Shown piece by piece: positions 61,341 to 64,000 of a stretch of DNA of 64,000 bases. The notes under the pieces are model-generated. The model did not search any database, was not told the DNA's origin, and saw only the letters and a program-made list of their open reading frames with translations. This stretch comes from Mermis nigrescens (taxonomy: Eukaryota > Nematoda > Enoplea > Mermithida > Mermithidae), in assembly GCA_036768485.1 (NCBI GenBank), contig JAVLUZ010000154.1, positions 2,500,529-2,564,528 of the forward strand, read 5' to 3'. The first letter of the stretch is position 1; every line of letters begins with the position of its first letter. The translations under genes and the position numbers were made by a program.

Positions 61341-62139
61341 ACGAATTATCGGCTTACTATCGGTAAAAATTCTGAAGAAAAAAGCCCAAAGAACCTTTCA
61401 GACGTAATTTGCGCTTAGGTGCAACCGTGAACTAATTTCCGTAAATTTCATTGAAAGGATTCATGGTTATTATAAGTTTCGCAAAAAGCATAATCAATGT
61501 GAAACAGGTTTGCGAATTTATGTAGTAAAATTCTGAAGGATAACAGTTTGACTTATTATTCATCTCAATATTAATCGCCTTCTCCACAATTTTTAATGAT
61601 TTTAATAATTATATAATTCTAATAGATAAGTTATTTTTTACTTTTTTATCTTTGATTAGGACTAACTTTTAGATTATATGTTTTTACGGAGCAATGCTTT
61701 GCTTTTGAGAAGATTAAATACCGACAACGTTACATGGGCAGCAACGAAATTCTGTGGGTATGATGGGGCCACATTGCCAAAAATAGCACCAAAAATTTAA
61801 TTCTGGGGGTCGATCGATTTTACGGGAGTCTTCCAGATTCTGGGGGTCCAGACCAGACAGGCACGTAAGGGGGTTTAAGGTCTAGATCTCCCAGAATGGA
61901 AGATGGAAAATTTTGTGGGGAAAATGAGGCAGGATGAAGGCCAAAATGGGTGAACATTGAAAAGTTTCTACAGAAGTGCTTTAAATTGACCAGAAACTGT
62001 GTAATATCGTTGTTTTGACGCTATTTTAGCGCTTATCCAGTTTTTCAGGTCATTTGGTCCCAAAAAAAGCTCAATTTTTGACCCCCTCTAAGACCAGTTG
62101 ACCGCCCAGACCAGCCATGCTATGCACCTATGGTCTAAA

Positions 62140-63170
62140 TCCATACGCCCATGCGTGCCAACGACGTGCATTAAAACTGAATGTGTGATCGAGATTCGGG
62201 AACGTCAAAAACTTATTCAATGAATATAGGATCCACATATTGAAATTTATGCGAGCTGCCATCTATTTAAGAAAAATGAATTCTAAAACAAGATTTTCCT
62301 AAGACAAGAAAGATCGTACAATTGCACGGACAATGGATTATACCGTGGATAGTTCTCCTGGTACTCACTTTGGTAGAGTTAGTCAATCCTGTTACAGTAA
62401 AAGCACTAGACTCTAGTGTAATAACGACAAATTTTCAATATTCTCTTTTTCAAATACAAGAATCGAAAATTTATAAATGAACTATAATACCTTCTTGTAT
62501 AATGAACAAGCAATTCAGCACTTCATACTACTCTTTTTTAATCACTTAGGGGATGGATGCCCTCATTAGAATGATGGGCCGTACACAAGGGGACATGCGG
62601 ATAACTGTAGTTAGTATTAATGAAAAATGATGTTTCTTCAGAGAATATACGAAAAAGAAATTAAAAATTTGGAACAAAAGAGATACACATTGATGCGACA
62701 AATTTATGCATCATCTTTGATCATATGTAGCACATAAAAGTAGAAATTTTCGATTACGAAGCTTACCAATGATAAGATTGCATTTCATAATAAGAAGTTA
62801 ATAAAAAACCTAATTTAAGAGGAAAAATATCATTCAAAAACAAAAATGACTAAAGTTTATTAAATTAAATCCTGTGCATAAAGAACAAATTTCAACACTA
62901 AGATAAGTATTTAGCGAGAAAACATTTTTCTTTACAGCCCACGTAAAATTATATAATTCTTAATAAAATCCCTATTATCTGTTAATTGAAACGCAGCACC
63001 ATGATAACTTGTTACATATCAGGTATTAAGGGAATTTCATTCATCTTTCTTGACTTTTGATATGAAAATTGAATTATTTTGATCTTTGCATCGAATTTTT
63101 TGATTTGAGGAGAAACGTGGTGCATTATTATACACGAAAACCACAAAATGATTGATTTTCAATCGTCAGT
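62140..63170. other. Intron of the unrecognised gene, unassigned
   Basis: AT-rich DNA between the two coding exons; nothing recognised. Confidence 0.5.
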
Positions 63171-63175
63171 CTTAC

Positions 63176-63449
63176 TTTCATGATCACAGTTTGATATTTG
63201 CGTATCGTCGAAATCGTGTGGAATAAATTCACTTTTTCCATTAGTCGATACTCCGGCATCTAAGGAATTTTTGGAACTAGCACATCCCAGCAGATTTGCA
63301 TGACTGTTGCTGTAAATTCCTTGTTTTTGGGTACATTCCGTTGACAAATAATTGTTTTCAGATGGAAATAGATGAAGCTGAATTGGCATGTAAACTTTAT
63401 CCGCACATATTGATCCAGAATCAATCGCCTTTAAATGGTTGCGATACGC
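63176..63449 (-). CDS. Internal exon of an unrecognised gene
   Basis: Read from acceptor CCTTGTTCTAG in phase 0: AYRNHLKAIDSGSICADK, VYMPIQLHLFPSENN, then a Ser/Asn/Asp-rich stretch ending NCDHE. A strong donor GAAA|GTAAGA (phase 1) lies just before the stop the open frame would otherwise reach (63159). The phase fits the exon at 60929 exactly. I do not recognise the family. The first 30 residues look ordered, the remainder low-complexity. Earlier exons would lie beyond the right edge, where a MITE begins within 62 nt. Confidence 0.62.
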
Positions 63450-63510
63450 CTAGAACAAGGAAAGAATGTATTACATCAGGCGTAAATTACAGCGATGCAT
63501 GGCTTACTAC

Positions 63511-64000
63511 CAGTGCAGGATATAGGATTTTTCTAATGGGGCAACCTAACTTTTCCAAAAACAGTCGAATATAGTTTCAAACATTTGCCCTTCACCTATG
63601 AAATAGCATTTTTTCGGCGTTTTGCATTGTCTATTTTTATTTAAAATTGCTTTTGGCGCAACATTTTTTTTCGAAAATTATAAAATTTTAGACAATTTTC
63701 CTCATAAAAAGTGATTAAATTTCTTTGATTTTAGTGAAAATTTGGCGCGAAGCGCCAAAAAATTCGCAAAATAAAGCGGAAAATCTTGGAAACTTGAATT
63801 ACTACTTCTGTATATGAAGCATTTAACGCAGTCCAAAATTTTGAAAAATAATATTTGAAAATAGAAGCAAACTATGCTGAAAAAGCTGTTTCTGCTCTTG
63901 AGATAGTCTAAAACCTATTCCTTGAGCAAAAATATGACTTCCGGATCGTCATGAAAGTAAATAAATGTTATTAACAGGTATTATCCGGCGCAAAGCAATG
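63511..64000. mobile_element. F-family MITE, cut by the window edge
   Basis: Begins CAGTGCAGGATATAGG (mutated CAGTGGCGGATCTAGG) and follows the F-family body, including GGCGCGAAGCGCC at about 63744 and the second box at the very end. The right terminus is outside. Confidence 0.8.

Noticed and set aside
61855..62130. An eighth A-family MITE, suggested by CAGGCACGTAAGGGGG
   Set aside because: The body and right end belong to the D family, and the flanks show no 8-bp duplication.

Overview
This is animal nuclear DNA: AT-rich, intron-rich and packed with transposons. The species cannot be read from the sequence. Gene structure, a CR1/L2-type LINE, a Helitron, a Harbinger relic and a mass of hAT-like MITEs suggest an invertebrate with a repeat-rich genome.

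Two host genes are supported, both on the minus strand. The main one is the mind bomb 1 (mib1/MIB1) E3 ubiquitin ligase of the Notch pathway. Fifteen coding exons run from the start codon at 35638 down to 980 and the gene continues past the left edge. They encode 770 codons in one unbroken frame: MIB/HERC2 domain, ZZ finger, second MIB/HERC2 domain, REP region and most of the ankyrin block. Every intron phase matches between donor and acceptor. The remaining C-terminal ankyrin sequence and the RING fingers lie outside the window. The second gene is represented by its last two coding exons (63449..63176 and 60929..60625), the acidic, serine-rich C-terminus of a protein I do not recognise.

Almost everything else is mobile DNA. 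Left third (1-35 kb): mib1 introns filled with MITE families that carry 8-bp target duplications, plus a Tc1/mariner-like element holding a MITE that holds a Harbinger relic, a Helitron, a tRNA-derived SINE, two long foldbacks and long (TA)n tracts. 36-52 kb: larger hAT-like elements with GC-rich iterated ends, one retaining a BED zinc finger, nested up to three deep and including a 192-bp-arm palindrome. 52-56 kb: a nearly complete LINE with a PHD-type ORF1 and an endonuclease/reverse-transcriptase ORF2 broken by single-base shifts. 56-64 kb: microsatellite, MITEs and the end of the second gene.

The most unusual signal is a short hairpin, GGCGC-GAA-GCGCC usually followed by GAAAA. It recurs dozens of times inside MITE families whose terminal repeats and bodies are otherwise different. 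A second signal is how tightly hAT-like MITEs crowd the splice sites of mib1.
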